NCBI GenBank assembly: GCA_946482585.1
Contig: CAMLSI010000302.1
Span: 1-6,648, forward strand
Length of the DNA stretch: 6,648 nt
Direction: 5' to 3'
From: an uncultured Lysobacteraceae bacterium
GTDB lineage: Bacteria > Pseudomonadota > Gammaproteobacteria > Xanthomonadales > Rhodanobacteraceae
The position numbers and the translations under genes were made by a program. The notes under the pieces are model-generated. The model was not told the origin of the DNA. It did no database searches and saw only the letters and a program-made list of their open reading frames with translations. Positions 5,975 to 6,648 of the stretch are shown here, one piece after another; the first letter of the stretch is position 1, and every line of letters starts with the position of its first letter.

Positions 5975-6648
5975 ATGGCATTGACCGCCGCCCGCACGCC
6001 GCCCGGCGTGCTCGAACTGCTGCCGCTGGACCAGATCGCGTTCCAGGACATGCTCGACACGATACGCCGCAGCTTCGAACGCTTCGGTTTCCTGCCGGTG
6101 GAAACGCCGGTCATGGAATTGACCGACATTCTCCTGACCAAGGAGGGCGGCGAGACCGAACGTCAGGTGTATTTCGTGCAGTCGACCGGCAATCTCGGCA
6201 AGGACGGCACGCCGGAAATGGCGCTGCGCTTCGACCTTACCGTGCCGCTCGCGCGCTATGTCGCCGAGCACGAACACCAGCTCAATTTTCCGTTCCGCCG
6301 CTACCAGATGCAGCGCGTCTACCGCGGCGAGCGCCAGCAGCGCGGCCGTTTCCGCGAGTTCTACCAGTGCGACATCGACGTGATCGGCAAGGACGCGCTG
6401 TCGATCCGCTACGACGCCGAGCTGCCGGCCGTCATCTACCAGGTGTTCCGCGATCTCAAGATCGGCCCGTTCACGATCCAGCTCAACAACCGCAAGCTCC
6501 TGCGCGGGTTCTTCGAAAATCTCGGTCAGTCGGATGCGGAGCGCCAGGCGCTGATCCTGCGCGAGATCGACAAGCTCGACAAAGTCGGCATCGACAATGT
6601 GGCCGACACGTTGCGCGGCGGTGATTTCGGTCTTTCGGAAGCCGACGT
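5975..6648 (+). CDS. hisS: Histidyl-tRNA synthetase, N-terminal half (cut by window end)
   Basis: The enzyme charges tRNA-His with histidine in the cytoplasm; it is class II and normally dimeric. The first 224 residues are present, about half of the family's usual 420-470. The class II catalytic core is visible: [13 protein letters not shown] (37-49, motif 1 region), [20 protein letters not shown] (53-72), [17 protein letters not shown] (83-99), and motif 2 from [13 protein letters not shown] through [13 protein letters not shown] (107-138). The later histidine-binding ARGLDYY-type motif, motif 3 and the anticodon-binding domain lie outside the window. [11 protein letters not shown] and REFYQCDID resemble the eukaryotic/archaeal-like HisRS branch. 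E. coli HisRS has LRPEGT and RQFHQ at these places. The sequence closely resembles the Xanthomonas protein as I remember it. HisZ, the regulatory paralogue, is less likely because the tRNA-synthetase motifs are complete. The ATG start is set by GAGGA 4 bases upstream. Confidence 0.93.
   Translation, partial: MALTAARTPPGVLELLPLDQIAFQDMLDTIRRSFERFGFLPVETPVMELTDILLTKEGGETERQVYFVQSTGNLGKDGTPEMALRFDLTVPLARYVAEHEHQLNFPFRRYQMQRVYRGERQQRGRFREFYQCDIDVIGKDALSIRYDAELPAVIYQVFRDLKIGPFTIQLNNRKLLRGFFENLGQSDAERQALILREIDKLDKVGIDNVADTLRGGDFGLSEAD

Noticed and set aside
3915..5984. 689-codon plus-strand frame antisense to rhlE
   Set aside because: It crosses the intergenic regions and the whole helicase gene and shows no family signature; a shadow of rhlE.
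1..6648. Search for CRISPR repeats, insertion-sequence ends, tRNA genes and attachment sites
   Set aside because: No regularly spaced repeats, transposase, terminal inverted repeats with target duplications, or cloverleaf sequences were seen on either strand.

Overview
The window is high-GC DNA (by eye well over 60%) with codons ending mostly in G or C. It most resembles a gammaproteobacterium of the order Lysobacterales (Xanthomonadales), perhaps a Rhodanobacteraceae/Dokdonella-like organism. Two things point there. The histidyl-tRNA synthetase at the right end closely resembles the Xanthomonas form as I remember it. The secreted protein at the left ends in a short '...LFENGFE' tail that I associate, from memory only, with secreted proteins of this order. 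The genus is an inference.

Layout, left to right. Positions 1-205 hold no supportable gene but carry a plausible promoter and a good ribosome binding site. A large secreted choice-of-anchor B family protein (plus strand, 206-2713) follows: signal peptide, LVIVD-type beta-propeller-like region, two fibronectin-III-like domains, a carbohydrate-binding/MAM-like beta-sandwich and the terminal tail. It converges, across only 42 bp, on a minus-strand gene for a polytopic acyltransferase of the HGSNAT/NagX family (2756-3847). A 271-bp gap rich in inverted repeats separates that gene from a minus-strand RhlE-type DEAD-box RNA helicase (4119-5507). A 467-bp divergent intergenic region (5508-5974) probably contains the long helicase leader, the hisS promoter and possibly a 40-residue small membrane or secreted peptide. 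The window ends inside hisS (plus strand from 5975).

The genes do not form one obvious pathway. hisS and rhlE are housekeeping/RNA-metabolism genes with divergent promoters. The acyltransferase and the secreted protein are envelope or exported functions. The helicase and the acyltransferase share a strand, but the gap and its hairpins suggest separate transcription.

I found no mobile element, CRISPR array, tRNA, rRNA or clear defence or secretion system. The long open frames antisense to or out of frame with the four genes are best explained by high GC content. The observations most worth following are the C-terminal tail of the secreted protein, the eukaryote/archaea-like HisRS motifs, the stacked hairpins between rhlE and the acyltransferase gene, and the small ORF plus long leader between rhlE and hisS. 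None of these amounts to a demonstrated new system.
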